Origin: Fidelibacterota bacterium | GTDB taxonomy: Bacteria; Fidelibacterota; Marinisomatia; Marinisomatales; J089 | Reading direction: 5' to 3' | Assembly: GCA_003695105.1 (NCBI GenBank) | Contig: RFIZ01000288.1 | Coordinates: 1-5,428, forward strand | Length of the DNA stretch: 5,428 nucleotides | Part shown: positions 5,365 to 5,428 of the stretch, piece by piece | How the letters are laid out: each line of letters opens with the position of its first letter | How positions within the stretch are numbered: the stretch's first letter is position 1 | Made by a program: the position numbers and the translations under genes | Notes under the pieces: model-generated | The model's input: only the letters and a program-made list of their open reading frames with translations | Told to the model about the DNA's origin: nothing | The model's database searches: none

Positions 5365-5428
5365 ATGGATACTCCCATACGCGATATCCTTTCCAAACCC
5401 CTGGAGGAAGTGACCCGGATTTCCCGGG
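5365..5428 (+). CDS. Start of an unidentified gene downstream of fliA (3' end outside window)
   Basis: An ATG one base after the fliA stop opens a frame that stays open to the right edge, giving 21 codons beginning MDTPIRDILSKPLEEVTRIS. A good Shine-Dalgarno (GAGGTG) precedes it. The fragment is charged and soluble in character, without a signal peptide or membrane segment, and is too short to assign. Genes after fliA in flagellar operons often encode chemotaxis or flagellar accessory proteins, but nothing in these residues points to a particular one. Confidence 0.65.
   Translation, partial: MDTPIRDILSKPLEEVTRISR

Noticed and set aside
1..5428. CRISPR arrays, tRNA/rRNA genes, insertion sequences, defence genes
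   Set aside because: None seen on either strand. The whole window is occupied by tightly packed flagellar genes with no repeats beyond short hairpins.

Overview
The window is a densely packed stretch of a bacterial flagellar operon, all on the + strand. It reads, in order: the 3' end of flhB, a complete flhA, flhF, flhG, a small two-helix membrane protein gene that I do not recognise, a sigma-28 gene (fliA/whiG type), and the first 21 codons of a further gene that runs off the right edge. There is no gene-free stretch. Every junction is an overlap or a 1-base gap: 11 nt, 11 nt, +1, 8 nt, 4 nt, +1. I see no internal promoter or rho-independent terminator, so the segment is most likely one part of a longer polycistronic transcript.

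The genes form one functional programme. FlhB and FlhA are the export-gate and substrate-switch components of the flagellar type III secretion apparatus in the inner membrane. FlhF (SRP-family GTPase) and FlhG (MinD-like ATPase) normally set the position and number of flagella. FliA directs RNA polymerase to late flagellar and chemotaxis promoters. The order flhB-flhA-flhF-flhG-fliA is found, with variations, across many flagellated lineages. The extra small membrane-protein gene between flhG and fliA departs from the arrangement I know best, the gammaproteobacterial flhF-flhG-fliA.

The DNA is moderately GC-rich, with clear Shine-Dalgarno sequences and two GTG starts. The proteins look like those of a Gram-negative, non-enteric bacterium, possibly an environmental lineage near the Deltaproteobacteria or the FCB-type phyla. 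I cannot place it more closely, and this assignment is low confidence.

Most of the window is recognisable flagellar core. What deserves a second look is a set of local departures from family consensus. The FlhF G2 and G3 motifs are altered (DNHR and DTPG). The FlhG N-terminus lacks the DQAxxLR activator motif. The sigma factor lacks the usual W-x-P-R-S signature in region 3.0. Finally there is the uncharacterised 70-residue protein. I see no evidence of a wholly new system such as a defence island, mobile element or CRISPR array.
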